Source: Acidobacteriota bacterium (GTDB taxonomy: Bacteria > Acidobacteriota > Terriglobia > Acidiferrales > UBA7541). From it: DNA of 52,808 nucleotides. Each line of letters starts with the position of its first letter. Position 1 is the first letter of the stretch. Positions 41,513 through 50,715 of this stretch are shown here, piece by piece. A program made the position numbers and the translations under genes. The notes under the pieces were generated by a model. It was not told the DNA's origin, made no database searches, and saw only the letters and a program-made list of their open reading frames with translations. Where the stretch lies: NCBI GenBank assembly GCA_003224085.1, contig QHYK01000069.1, positions 1 through 52,808 of the forward strand. Reading direction: 5' to 3'.

Positions 41513-42631
41513 CTATTCGTAAGCCAGCGCCAGGACAGGATCGTAGGTGGCCGCGCGGAAGGCCGGATACAGAGCACCGGCCGAGGCTCCGATCAGTGCG
41601 AGAGCGGCGGCAGCAAAAATCCAGGACGCGGTAATGAGAACCGGAAGATCGGGCTTGGTCTGCTTCAAGACAATTTGCGTGAGAAAAGCAAGGCCAATGC
41701 CCAGAACTGTGCCGAAAAACGCGAGGATGAACGTTTCCGTAAGCAGCATGCGAACAATGTCGAAGCGGGAAAAGCCTAGAGCTTTCAGAATCCCGACTTC
41801 GCGCGTGCGCTCCATGACCATCGTGTGCATGTTGAGCAGAACAACCAGAAAGCTGATGAGGATGCCGAGAGCTACCATGGCGCGGGTGAAAGGGCGGAGT
41901 TGCGGCAGATTCGAAGAATTCATCAGCGCGACGTATTCGGCAAGAGAGCGGATGCTGTATTGCGGAAACAGTTCCGCGAGTTGCGCGCGCGTGGCTTCGG
42001 TATCTCCCTTGCTGCGAACGTAAAACATGGAGACGCGCTTCTCGGCGCCGGCAATTTCCTGCGCCGTCCGAATGGGAATGAAAAAGCGTGCGCCTTTGCC
42101 GTGGGCCACGATACCGCTGACGGTAAATTGATGATTCAGAAGTGTGATCTTGCTGCCGACTTTCAAGTGACGCGTTTGCGCAATGATGTCGTCGGCAATC
42201 ACTTCGTCAGGGCTTTCAAAAGGCCGGCCATCGCGAAACAAAAAGCCTTTGCTGAGAGCGTTGAAGCGATGGTAGTCAATGCCATAGACCACCACTAAGC
42301 TCTTTGGTTCCGTGAGGATAACCGTAGGCGCCACCTCATCGACGTTTTTCACGCTGGCGATTTGGTCGCCGAGCGACTCCGGCATGACGGCGCTCGAGAA
42401 AGCAAAGAAAATCGAGGAGTTCGGCGGCTGCACGAGGATGTCGGCGCCAACGCCTTCCACGCGCTTTCCCCATTCGGAAACGACTCCCGAAGTGAGACCG
42501 ACGATCATCAAAACGAGAATTACTTGGATGGCAATAGCAATCACACTGAGAAAACTGCGCAACGGGCGCACGGTGATGCTGCCCCAGAACATTTGAAACA
42601 GCGAGAAAGGCCCTTCGCAGGTTTCATTCAT
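41513..42631 (-). CDS. FtsX/MacB-type ABC transporter permease
   Basis: A 372-residue permease in the normal single-module form: a first helix near 25-50 ('LRSFLSVIAIAIQVILVLMI'), a MacB periplasmic domain (about 55-240), and three helices near 255-360 with 'VVLLNMHTMVMERTREVGIL' and the closing 'ALYPAFRAATYDPVLALAYE'. No ATPase gene is adjacent in the window, so it is an orphan here. The chosen start MNETCEGP is at 42631; a longer frame exists upstream but lacks coding character. Unlike the 1566-6946 permeases it lacks the ADOP prefix domain and second module. Confidence 0.88.
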   Translation of the reverse strand: MNETCEGPFSLFQMFWGSITVRPLRSFLSVIAIAIQVILVLMIVGLTSGVVSEWGKRVEGVGADILVQPPNSSIFFAFSSAVMPESLGDQIASVKNVDEVAPTVILTEPKSLVVVYGIDYHRFNALSKGFLFRDGRPFESPDEVIADDIIAQTRHLKVGSKITLLNHQFTVSGIVAHGKGARFFIPIRTAQEIAGAEKRVSMFYVRSKGDTEATRAQLAELFPQYSIRSLAEYVALMNSSNLPQLRPFTRAMVALGILISFLVVLLNMHTMVMERTREVGILKALGFSRFDIVRMLLTETFILAFFGTVLGIGLAFLTQIVLKQTKPDLPVLITASWIFAAAALALIGASAGALYPAFRAATYDPVLALAYE

Positions 42632-43100
42632 GGGTAACGACCAAAATGTACTGTAACATTCTGATTTTGCTGGGGTCAAAGCGAAGGCAGCGCGGCGCAA
42701 GCAAGCTGCGTGCCGAAAATCGTAACAAATGTTTCTGCGGTGTAAAGTTTTCAACACAAGTGTTGATAAGTTTGTGGAAATCAAGGCGGCGGCACAGCGT
42801 AACTTCCGGCAGTTCAACAATCTTGCGCTCATTGCACTATTTGAGTGCAACTACGACTGTTTCTACCCGGTCAAAATGCCTGCCGAGCCCAATGACAAGC
42901 CCGCGAGAGTCCAAAAATGAGCTTACCTTTCAAAAAAGAAAAGTTTCTCAGCCGAACTGAATCCCGTTCGCCGCGCAAGCCTCTCACATCCGCAGTGAGG
43001 GGAATCACAGAGCAAAAAATTCTTTCGCAAGAACAAGTCCAACGCGTGAAGAGCAGGAATGAATTCGTTCGGGGCGAAAATCTTGCCAGCAAATGCGACG
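42632..43100. other. Gene-free stretch with a cluster of DnaA-box-like 9-mers
   Basis: No gene is supported here. Within 42748-42781 there are TTTTCAACA, TGTTGATAA (one mismatch to TGTGGATAA) and TGTGGAAAT, the first two forming the inverted repeat CAACAC-AA-GTGTTG. A second small palindrome TGCACT-ATTTG-AGTGCA lies near 42834-42850. No dnaA, dnaN or gidA neighbours are present. Confidence 0.4.
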
Positions 43101-43529
43101 TTAATACCACTTCGGGGGACGCTCAAGATGGACTTTAATGGTCTGCTTGGGGTCGGTGATGTCAAACCATCGGCCGTAACTCTTCCAGCCTTCGGCGAGC
43201 ACTTGGATGAGCACACGGCCCAGGGGCGCGTCTGGAACGTGCGCGACGCCATCGCGATTTGTTTTCACGTTCAATTCCATGGTCTTGTTCTTCTTGATTT
43301 TGTGCTCTTCAATGTACTTGAAATAGACACTGGCGTTTTCAACGGGCGAGTCTTTCTCGCCGCCAGTAACCTCAATCGTGATGCGGGATATGGGATCAGG
43401 ATTGATTTTCTGAGCCGGAGCTTTTGATTCAGGAGCAGAAGACGAGGGATTTTGAGCCGCGACTTGGCAGACGACCATCGATATGGCAAGAGAAGAACAC
43501 AGTAAAAGAGTTCGAGAGAAGCTGGTCAT
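43101..43529 (-). CDS. Secreted protein with carboxypeptidase-regulatory/CnaB-like domain
   Basis: A 142-residue protein with a signal peptide ('LLLCSSLAISMVVCQVAAQ'), a Pro/Ser/Ala linker and one beta-sandwich domain: 'RITIEVTGGEKDSPVENASV', 'NVKTNRDGVAHVPDAPLGRV' and 'LIQVLAEGWKSYGRWFDI' follow the usual pattern of carboxypeptidase regulatory-like domains. The frame is open to an ATG at 43544 that has AGAGG directly against it, an unusable spacing, so ATG 43529 is preferred. It is divergent from the metB-type gene and monocistronic. Confidence 0.75.
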   Translation of the reverse strand: MTSFSRTLLLCSSLAISMVVCQVAAQNPSSSAPESKAPAQKINPDPISRITIEVTGGEKDSPVENASVYFKYIEEHKIKKNKTMELNVKTNRDGVAHVPDAPLGRVLIQVLAEGWKSYGRWFDITDPKQTIKVHLERPPKWY

Positions 43530-43827
43530 TGGAGTGAACACCATCCTCTATGGAAGGGCGGGCTGAGGTCAAGTCCCAAGAAAATTGGATGCGAGGAGAG
43601 CGAGAACTGCTGCTCCATTTGTTCCTGCGGATTTGCGCGAACTCGGCATGGAGTGGAAATTTCCGTGGTAGCCTAATTGACGGACTTGTGAGGCTCCTGT
43701 AAGTTTTCAAGAATCTGCTCCGAACGCAACACTGGGACAGTTGAACGCTTGGTAGTGCCCGCGGACGGTCAGCAGCCAACTCCAGGCTGTCTGCTTCACA
43801 AAAGTGTGAGAAAGCAAGGAGAGCAAC

Positions 43828-44967
43828 ATGGGCTTTGCCACGAATGCCATTCATGTGGGCCAAGAGCCGGATCCCGCGACGGGAGCAATCGTCGCGCCCA
43901 TCTATCAAACATCCACCTACGTGAATGAAGAACTGGGAAAGAACAAGGGTTACGACTACGCGCGGACCAGTCATCCGAATCGCAAAGCGCTGGAACGTAC
44001 GGTGGCGAAGCTGGAAGGGGGACATAGCGCGTACGTTTTCACTTCAGGAATGGCAGGAATCGACGCCGTTTTTCGCCTGCTGCGCCCCGGGGATCACGTG
44101 GTTCTATCCGAAGCCGTCTATGGCGGAGTCTTTCGGCTTTCCACGCAACTGCTTGTGCACTTCGGGCTGGAATTCAGCTTCGTGGATACCTCGATGGTGG
44201 AAGCGGTGCGCATGTCGCTGCGACCCAACACGAAGATGCTTTATCTCGAGACTCCCGCGAATCCGACCATGAGCGTGACGGACATCGCCGCCATGTGCAA
44301 GGTGGCCGGCGAGAGGAATATCACGGTTGCCGTGGACAACACCTTTTTGAGCCCGTACCTGCAGCGGCCGATCGAGCTAGGGGCCCATATCGTAGTGCAC
44401 TCGATGACGAAATATTTGAACGGACACAGCGACGCCACGGGAGGGGCCGTTGTGCTTACTCGGCCTGAAGATGCGGAGAAGATTTATTTCATTCAGCGGT
44501 CGGCAGGCAGCGGACTGGCACCGATGGACTGCTTTTTGGTTTCCCGAGGAATCAAGACGCTGGCAGTGCGCATGCTGCAGCACAATGCAAACGGAATTAC
44601 CGTAGCGCGGCACCTCGACGCGCACCCCAAAGTGCGAAAGGTCTATTACCCGGGATTGCCTTCGCATCCGCAGCATGAAGTCGCGCGGCGCCAGCAAAAA
44701 GGGCCGGGAGCGATGCTTTCGTTTGATTTGGGTTCCGTGGACGCCGCACGCAGGTTCCTGAATCATTTGCAGTTGTGCTCGCTCGCGGAGAGCCTTGGCG
44801 GAGTGGAAACGCTGGTTTCGCTTCCCGCGCTGATGACCCATGCCTCTATGCCCCCAGAGGTGCGGGAACGCGTGGGAATCACGGAAGGATTGGTGCGGCT
44901 GTCGGTGGGCATCGAAGACATGGAAGACATCATCGCAGACTTGGACCAGGCGCTGCTGCACGTGTAA
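43828..44967 (+). CDS. metB: Cystathionine gamma-synthase/lyase family PLP enzyme
   Basis: A 379-residue trans-sulfuration enzyme: 'ATNAIHVGQEPDPATGAIVA', 'YDYARTSHPNRKALERTVAK', 'SAYVFTSGMAGIDAVFRLLR', the PLP Lys in 'VVHSMTKYLNGHSDATGGAV' and 'SLGGVETLVSLPALMTHASM' near the C-terminus. Such enzymes join or split cystathionine; sequence alone does not separate synthase, gamma-lyase or sulfhydrylase, so the symbol is tentative. The ribosome binding site AAGGAGAG precedes the ATG. The 300-base region before it shows no riboswitch I can recognise. Confidence 0.9.
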   Translation: MGFATNAIHVGQEPDPATGAIVAPIYQTSTYVNEELGKNKGYDYARTSHPNRKALERTVAKLEGGHSAYVFTSGMAGIDAVFRLLRPGDHVVLSEAVYGGVFRLSTQLLVHFGLEFSFVDTSMVEAVRMSLRPNTKMLYLETPANPTMSVTDIAAMCKVAGERNITVAVDNTFLSPYLQRPIELGAHIVVHSMTKYLNGHSDATGGAVVLTRPEDAEKIYFIQRSAGSGLAPMDCFLVSRGIKTLAVRMLQHNANGITVARHLDAHPKVRKVYYPGLPSHPQHEVARRQQKGPGAMLSFDLGSVDAARRFLNHLQLCSLAESLGGVETLVSLPALMTHASMPPEVRERVGITEGLVRLSVGIEDMEDIIADLDQALLHV

Positions 44968-45021
44968 TCCACTCTGTGGGGCAGCTTGGGCGATGTCCCC
45001 TTCCATCGCTCCTTCACGCGA

Positions 45022-46719
45022 TCAGAGCACGCTATTGCGGCTTCTTTCCGCTCGTCCCGGTTTTTCTTGGGCGGTTACGGTCACTTTTATGGACTGGCTC
45101 GCGGCAATCGCAATCTTTTGTCCCGCCGAAAGATATGCCCGCAAAACCTCCGGCTTAGCCCATTCCAAATCCCATCCATCCTCGATCGCCATTAGGACGT
45201 ACTCTCCCGGTAGAATTCCAGCCAGATTGAATGTGCCGTCGCTATCACTCTCGTCCATGCGTGAATCTTCTTCCATCTCCAAGCCAGATTCGGGCACGAG
45301 GAGAACCATTACGCCTGATGCGGGCTTTCCCTCCGACTGCACTATCCCCGTCACGTGACCTCGCCCCTGCCCCAGTGTGACGGTAAGATCCACTTCGCTC
45401 CCAGCGGCAATGGTTATCGCGCGGCCCGACACCTTCGCTTCTTTCGCCGAAACATGCTGAATGTAGCAATCGTTGCTGGAAAGGTTCACTTGAACTTTGT
45501 AAGTTCCCGGTTGAATCTCGGGAAAGCTAAATGTGCCGTCTTTTCGTAATGGAACTGTTGCAGGAGGCAGCGTAGTCGTCGCAGTGTTGGCAAGATGCAC
45601 ATTTCCGGCTATTGCCCCTGGGTCTCCTCCAGGCAGAAGGATTCGACCGGATACGTTCGCCGTTGCCTGCAATGCGGAGGCATCAATTACTCCTTCCGAT
45701 CTGGTATCTGCTTCGATGGAGCGGGAGGTCCATTCGTTTTCCCTATTCGTCGTGAGGACAAGCGATAGTTCTCCTGGTGGCAGCCCCGCGACCTCATATT
45801 CGCCAGGAGCAACTTGACCGAAGACGAGGTTCAGCACCGAGGTAAACGTGCCGAAGACTCTCTGACTCGCACCGACGCCAAAGGATGTCCCTGCATCGGC
45901 AGGCGAAACTCGGACGTGCAAGCGAGCCGCCGGCACCGCTTGCAGAGTAATGTTGGCCTCCTCCTTGTCTCCCGCGTTTAAGATCAAAGCGGCGCTGGCC
46001 TGCTCATCGGTTACGCCCGGATAAAAGGTAATCGGATAAGCCACGTCCAGAATAGGATCCGAATCCACGCTAATCCCTGACACGGCAAAAGAACCGGCGG
46101 CGCTTCCACCAAAGCCGGAGTTTTGCCTTGTCTGCGAGGAGAGTTGTGACTGGGCGTACCAGGGACGCGCCTGGACCGCTAGATAATATTTCCCGGCATT
46201 TAGATGAGCGAAGCGGTATTCTCCCAAGTCGTTCGTCTGCACCTGCGAGCTTACAAACCTCTCACCACTGCCCTTCATCGGATCAGAAGAGAAAAGGGCC
46301 ACTTGGGCCGCGCGCACAGCCTCTCCACGTTCGTTGGTTACCCGGCCATAGATAACGGCTTCCGGATGCAGGCGAAAGATCAAGTGCTCGGAGTCTTGGT
46401 CCTTTCCGGTGGCAATGCCAACGAAGAACCCACCGTGCTGCTTGAACCCCTCATGCAAGTAGCCTGGCGCCGCGGCACTCAGGACATATTTCCCCGCCGC
46501 CAGCCCTTCGAAGGCAAAACGCCCGTCATCACCGGCGACGGTATTGGTCTGTTCGCCCCCGAGAGAAATCGACACTTGCGCACGCGCTACGGGGGCGTTC
46601 GTGATGTCATCCACGACCACGCCACCGATGCGATATGCGGCCTGCGCCCGAGTTTGTGGCTGCGGACTTGCCTGCCCGAGCGTTGAGAATAACTCCAGGA
46701 ACAAAAGAAGCGCCGTCAT
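45022..46719 (-). CDS. Secreted multi-domain carboxypeptidase-regulatory-like (CnaB-type) protein
   Basis: A 565-residue protein with a signal peptide ('TALLLFLELFSTLGQ') and a series of beta-sandwich modules. The first is 'RIGGVVVDDITNAPVARAQV' with 'DDGRFAFEGLAAGKYVLSAA', the second 'EAVIYGRVTNERGEAVRAAQ' with 'NDLGEYRFAHLNAGKYYLAV'; later modules have 'FSFPEIQPGTYKVQVN' and 'GTFNLAGILPGEYVLMAIED'. The central part includes a long 'ISGISVDSDPILDVAYPITFYPGV'-type segment (about 210-240) common in acidobacterial proteins of this class. No enzyme domain is seen. It overlaps the preceding paralogue by four bases, so the two are cotranscribed. Confidence 0.8.
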   Translation of the reverse strand: MTALLLFLELFSTLGQASPQPQTRAQAAYRIGGVVVDDITNAPVARAQVSISLGGEQTNTVAGDDGRFAFEGLAAGKYVLSAAAPGYLHEGFKQHGGFFVGIATGKDQDSEHLIFRLHPEAVIYGRVTNERGEAVRAAQVALFSSDPMKGSGERFVSSQVQTNDLGEYRFAHLNAGKYYLAVQARPWYAQSQLSSQTRQNSGFGGSAAGSFAVSGISVDSDPILDVAYPITFYPGVTDEQASAALILNAGDKEEANITLQAVPAARLHVRVSPADAGTSFGVGASQRVFGTFTSVLNLVFGQVAPGEYEVAGLPPGELSLVLTTNRENEWTSRSIEADTRSEGVIDASALQATANVSGRILLPGGDPGAIAGNVHLANTATTTLPPATVPLRKDGTFSFPEIQPGTYKVQVNLSSNDCYIQHVSAKEAKVSGRAITIAAGSEVDLTVTLGQGRGHVTGIVQSEGKPASGVMVLLVPESGLEMEEDSRMDESDSDGTFNLAGILPGEYVLMAIEDGWDLEWAKPEVLRAYLSAGQKIAIAASQSIKVTVTAQEKPGRAERSRNSVL

Positions 46720-48371
46720 TGCACCCCGTCCACCGGTTCCTGAACTTCTGCCGTTACGCTGGCCTCAGCCCGGGGTCCTAAGGTCACCTCGGTTGCGTGA
46801 GTCAGGTACCGCTGCATCGCGGCGGGATTGCGATACTCCGCATTCTCGGCGCCTCTCAGGGCGATGACGTAATATTTTCCAGGCGCCAGATTGCCTACCG
46901 AAAGTGAATTAGTCGATCTAAAGAGCTGGGACCGCTTCGGGTATTCCCGGGAGAAGAGCACCACACCGGAAGCCGACGGCTGACCGCTCTCCATTGTTTT
47001 TACGTTCAATTGGGAACCATCATCGCGCACTGTAATTTCAATGGGAGGCGGGGCGACACCCGGCGCCAAGGTCAAGTCATCACGCAGCAGGTCGACGCCG
47101 CCGCAACGCAGCGAAGAGATGTACCAAGGTCCGTGCGGGTTTGCGCTTACAGTGTAGGTACCCGGGACTAGTCCGTCGAACCGTGTTTGCGCTCTTCGGT
47201 CGCCGGGCGCGGTAGGTACGGTGATCCACGAGGAAGACGCGGGGAATTCCTGCGGCGTCAACTGAAGAGAAACTTGATGCACCTTATTTGCCACAGCATT
47301 GTCTAGGATTTCATCGCGGACTTGAACGCCGACGGAAATTCCGCTGCCAAGCACGACAACCAGTCCAGAAACGTCGCCTTGGATGTGGAGGGGAAGGGTG
47401 GCGATTAATGGCGGACGGTCTTCGTCGGCAAGGCGAAGCAGCCCGCTTCCCGTACTTCGTAAAGCAGGCCGCCGGTTCGCCGTAGCGCGCAGCAGGTACG
47501 TGCCTGCGGGGACTCCCATAATCTGGAATTGTCCGGTCTTGGAGTCCATGTGAAATCCGTTTTGCGCCGTTTCTCCGGTGGGATTTATCAACGCGACGTC
47601 GAATCCACTTTCCGGGGCCGCACCCTGTACTACGCCTGCCACGTCAAACAGGCGCAGCGGACCTAGACTTTGCGCGACGTGGACCTGAGCGCCCGCCCGA
47701 ATCTCGATGGTAGTCGCGGACTCCGCGTCCGGGACTCCCGGGTAGAATTGCAAGCCGTATCCCTGCTGCTCATGCTTTTTTGAACGCAACCGGGAGCTAT
47801 TCGACCAACTTCCAATGTTGGACGACTGGAAGGACAAGTAGTAGCGTCCCCGGCTCAGTTGCGCGAGCCGGAAGCTTCCTTGGTCGTCGGTTACGACGCT
47901 CCCGGCGGGAATCAGCTGCCTCTCACCATTCTGCACCTGCCAATGGAGTGCCCTTACGATGAGGCCCTCAAGCGGATGACCGTCGTCACTCTTCAGCTCA
48001 CCGTAGATAATCGCTTCCGGGGTCAGCTTAAGGATTACCTGCTCGTTTTGACCGACTGCGCTGAGCTGTGTGGCGCCTAGTCTTTGAGGTTCCAGGCCAT
48101 CAAAGAACCCTGGCTTTCTGGCAGAAAGCAGGTAGTCTCCTGGTTGGAGATCAGAGAAGGCGAATGTCCCGTCAGGGCCGGTGAACTGTGCTTTTTGCCC
48201 GGGCGCTTGCACCAAGGCGCCGCTGACCGGCTCCCCGGTGACGCTATTGACTACTTTTCCGCGCAGTTCGAGGAGTTCCGGGGTTGTTTGCTGAGCTACG
48301 ACGGGAGAAGCCGCAAAGTACCAGAACAGGGGCGAGCTCAGGATCGCACAAAGACAAAAACGGCACTGCAT
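46716..48371 (-). CDS. Secreted multi-domain carboxypeptidase-regulatory-like (CnaB-type) protein
   Basis: A 551-residue paralogue and upstream partner of the 565-residue protein: signal peptide ('LSSPLFWYFAASPVVA'), then modules beginning 'LRGKVVNSVTGEPVSGALVQ' with 'DGTFAFSDLQPGDYLLSARK', 'AIIYGELKSDDGHPLEGLIV' with 'DQGSFRLAQLSRGRYYLSFQ', and a segment with 'YGLQFYPGVPDAESATTIEI'. The C-terminal end ('LAPGKYYVIALRGAENAEYR') mirrors the end of its partner. Shared order and equal length suggest tandem duplication. Role unknown; extracellular or outer-envelope location is inferred from the signal peptide. Confidence 0.8.
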   Translation of the reverse strand: MQCRFCLCAILSSPLFWYFAASPVVAQQTTPELLELRGKVVNSVTGEPVSGALVQAPGQKAQFTGPDGTFAFSDLQPGDYLLSARKPGFFDGLEPQRLGATQLSAVGQNEQVILKLTPEAIIYGELKSDDGHPLEGLIVRALHWQVQNGERQLIPAGSVVTDDQGSFRLAQLSRGRYYLSFQSSNIGSWSNSSRLRSKKHEQQGYGLQFYPGVPDAESATTIEIRAGAQVHVAQSLGPLRLFDVAGVVQGAAPESGFDVALINPTGETAQNGFHMDSKTGQFQIMGVPAGTYLLRATANRRPALRSTGSGLLRLADEDRPPLIATLPLHIQGDVSGLVVVLGSGISVGVQVRDEILDNAVANKVHQVSLQLTPQEFPASSSWITVPTAPGDRRAQTRFDGLVPGTYTVSANPHGPWYISSLRCGGVDLLRDDLTLAPGVAPPPIEITVRDDGSQLNVKTMESGQPSASGVVLFSREYPKRSQLFRSTNSLSVGNLAPGKYYVIALRGAENAEYRNPAAMQRYLTHATEVTLGPRAEASVTAEVQEPVDGVQ

Positions 48372-48483
48372 GGATGATTCCAGTTACGCGTATCGTTGCT
48401 CAGGCCAGACTTGCAAGTTACCTGCTCAACAAGCTGGTTCGATTCGCGGTTCGGCTCTACGGTTGCCCTTTAAGGGCTTCGAC

Positions 48484-48801
48484 CTAACCTGTGGCCGTAG
48501 CGTCGCTGAGCCAGGCTAAATACTCCGAGGAGCCGTCGGTGAGAGGCAAGGCGATGAATTCCGGCACGTCGTACACGTGCAGGCGCTTCACTTCCCTTTC
48601 CAATTGCGGTAGACGGGTGGCGGTGGTCTTGACAATCAGCAAGTGCTCGCGGGCGGATTCGAGCTTGCCTTTCCAGGTGTAAAAGGATTCCACCGGGCTG
48701 CGAACGACGTTGACGCAGGCGGCCAGGCGCTTTTGCACCACGGCGCGCGCAATCCTCCGCGTCAGCGCAAGAGTCGGGCAGGTGACAAGCACGACCCGCA
48801 T
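48484..48801 (-). CDS. cutA: CutA divalent-cation-tolerance family protein
   Basis: A 105-residue trimeric ferredoxin-like protein: 'RVVLVTCPTLALTRRIARAV', 'VQKRLAACVNVV', 'SFYTWKGKLESAREHLLIVK' and 'VKRLHVYDVPEFIALPLTDG' are the family's conserved blocks. The length from ATG 48801 equals the usual CutA size; an ATG at 48852 would add 17 basic residues, and the frame continues further into the divergent phosphomutase gene. Despite the name, its cellular role is uncertain. Confidence 0.92.
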   Translation of the reverse strand: MRVVLVTCPTLALTRRIARAVVQKRLAACVNVVRSPVESFYTWKGKLESAREHLLIVKTTATRLPQLEREVKRLHVYDVPEFIALPLTDGSSEYLAWLSDATATG

Positions 48802-48925
48802 GTTTTTTGCTTTGGCGCGATTCCCTTTTTCTCGAATTTTTTCTCGGTTCATGGTCTCTCGACTCGGGGGGGCCCTCATCATAACGGCTTTCTCGGCCTG
48901 GCACGAAAGGCTAAAATAGCGCCCC

Positions 48926-50371
48926 ATGAGCACAGGCGCAGGATTAAGCACCCCTTCTCCCATCAAGTTTGGCACTTCGGGCTGGCGCGGCGTAATCGCC
49001 GAGGATTTTACGTTCGCGAACGTGCGGCTCGCGCTGACCGCCATGGCGGAGCATGTAAAGGCCAGCTCGCCACAACCCACGATCCTCGTCGGCTACGACA
49101 CGCGCTTCTATTCCGAGGAATTCTCGCAGCTCGCGGTGGACATCCTGCAACATCACGGCATCCGTGCGGTGTTGTGCGAGACGTTTACGCCGACTCCCGC
49201 CGTGGCGTTCGAAATCATGCGTCGTAAGCTCGACGGCGCCATCAACTTCACGGCTAGCCACAATCCTGCGCAGTATCACGGCTTGAAATTCTCTTCGGCG
49301 GATGCCGGGCCCGCGCTGCCGGAAATCACAAAAGACATTGAAGCCCGCGCAGCCCAGATTGCGGCGAAGGGTGGAGTGCCACGGCTGCCGCATAGCGCCA
49401 CGAAGGTGAAACCCAGCGAAAGCGTGAATCTGCGCGAAAATTATTTGAAGCGGCTCGAAGAACTCGTGCGCTTCGAGACGCTGAAAAAAGCGCATGTGAA
49501 GTTCGTCGTGGACGCGCTTCACGGATGCGGCGCTGGTTATCTGGACCGCGCGTTGCACGATCACGGCGTGGGGGTAGTGGCGATTCGAACGGATCGCGAC
49601 TGCCTTTTCGACGGCACGGGGCCCGATGTGTCGGAAGAGAACCTCGCACCGCTGCGAAAAGTGGTGACCGACGCGAAGACCTCAGCCGGACTGGCCACCG
49701 ACGGCGATGCCGACCGTTTTGGAATCGTGGACCGCGACGGCGCCTGGATCCAGCCGAACCTGATTCTCGCGCTCGTTTATGACTATCTCGTGGAAACGCG
49801 CCAATGGAAAATGCCCGCTGCCCGCAGCGTGGCCACGACGCAAATGATCGATGCCGTCGCGAAGTCGCATGGCCAGAGCGTTCATCAAACGCCCGTAGGC
49901 TTCAAATACATCGGCCAGCTCATTCGCGAAGACAAAATTGCTCTGGGTGGAGAGGAAAGCGCGGGGTTGACGATTCGCGGGCACATCCCCGAGAAAGACG
50001 GCATCCTTGCGTGCTTGCTCGTGGCGGAAATGATCGCGGAACGCGGCGCATCGATCGGCGAACAGATTCGCGCCATGTACAACAAGCTCGGGCGCGAATT
50101 CTGGCCGGTGCGCGAAAACCTGCATCTGGGCGACGAACAAAAGGCAAATGCCGTCCGCAAGGTGGCGGTGGACAGTTCGACACTGCTGGGCCGGAAAGTC
50201 ATATCCATCGACCGCACCGATGGCGCAAAATTTGTTTTTGATGACGGATCGTGGATGCTGTTGCGACTGTCCGGCACGGAGCCATTGCTGCGGCTCTACG
50301 TGGAAGCGGAAAGCGCGGCAGCTTCGGCAAGGTTGACAAGCGAAGCGACCAAATGGGTATTGCAAGGCTGA
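48926..50371 (+). CDS. Phosphoglucomutase/phosphomannomutase (alpha-D-phosphohexomutase)
   Basis: A 481-residue phosphohexomutase with all four domains: 'IKFGTSGWRGVIAEDFTFAN', the phosphoserine loop 'INFTASHNPAQYHGLKFSSA', the Mg loop 'ATDGDADRFGIVD', the sugar loop 'GGEESAGLTIRG' and the phosphate-binding C-terminus 'RLSGTEPLLRLYVEAE'. It interconverts hexose-1- and hexose-6-phosphates; whether glucose, mannose or glucosamine is preferred cannot be told by eye. Its end overlaps the ftsB-like gene by 19 bases in another frame. Confidence 0.93.
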   Translation: MSTGAGLSTPSPIKFGTSGWRGVIAEDFTFANVRLALTAMAEHVKASSPQPTILVGYDTRFYSEEFSQLAVDILQHHGIRAVLCETFTPTPAVAFEIMRRKLDGAINFTASHNPAQYHGLKFSSADAGPALPEITKDIEARAAQIAAKGGVPRLPHSATKVKPSESVNLRENYLKRLEELVRFETLKKAHVKFVVDALHGCGAGYLDRALHDHGVGVVAIRTDRDCLFDGTGPDVSEENLAPLRKVVTDAKTSAGLATDGDADRFGIVDRDGAWIQPNLILALVYDYLVETRQWKMPAARSVATTQMIDAVAKSHGQSVHQTPVGFKYIGQLIREDKIALGGEESAGLTIRGHIPEKDGILACLLVAEMIAERGASIGEQIRAMYNKLGREFWPVRENLHLGDEQKANAVRKVAVDSSTLLGRKVISIDRTDGAKFVFDDGSWMLLRLSGTEPLLRLYVEAESAAASARLTSEATKWVLQG

Positions 50372-50715
50372 AAAAATCGGGCGCTAACGAAAAAGACGTG
50401 CTGTTCTTGCGGCAGTACGGCGGCGCGCTGCTGGGTTTGTTGCTTTTCGCGCTGGTGGTTCACGACATTTTCGGGACACACGGCTATCTGGCGATGCGGC
50501 GCACGCAGCAGGAAATCAAAAAAGTGAAAGCCAACATCGGGCAGCTGAACAAGGAAAACGTTCAACTGGAAGAAGAAGTGAAAGAGCTGAAAAGCGACCC
50601 CCGCAAGATTGAGAAGATTGCCCGCGACGAGTTGGGCTTGGCCAAGCCCGGAGAAGTGATCATCAAGATTCCGCAGTCGCTGCAGTTGCCCCAAGAACCT
50701 GCTTCGAAGCCTTAG
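50353..50715 (+). CDS. FtsB/DivIC-family septum formation initiator
   Basis: A 120-residue bitopic protein from ATG 50353: a short charged N-terminus, one transmembrane helix (about 22-40, 'YGGALLGLLLFALVVHDIFG'), a coiled coil (about 47-80, 'TQQEIKKVKANIGQLNKENV') and the FtsB-type end 'SDPRKIEKIARDELGLAKPG' with 'EVIIKIP'. Such proteins link FtsL and FtsQ in the divisome. The start lies inside the preceding mutase gene. Its last 53 bases overlap the opposite-strand acyltransferase gene. Confidence 0.88.
   Translation: MGIARLKKSGANEKDVLFLRQYGGALLGLLLFALVVHDIFGTHGYLAMRRTQQEIKKVKANIGQLNKENVQLEEEVKELKSDPRKIEKIARDELGLAKPGEVIIKIPQSLQLPQEPASKP

Noticed and set aside
42748-42781. Interpretation as the chromosome origin (oriC)
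   Set aside because: No dnaA, dnaN, gidA, rpmH or AT-rich unwinding region nearby; kept only as a DnaA-box-like observation.
43545-43827. Possible SAM riboswitch before the metB-type gene
   Set aside because: No SAM-I, SAM-II or SAM-IV core motif could be found; only a 5-bp hairpin near 43770-43790.
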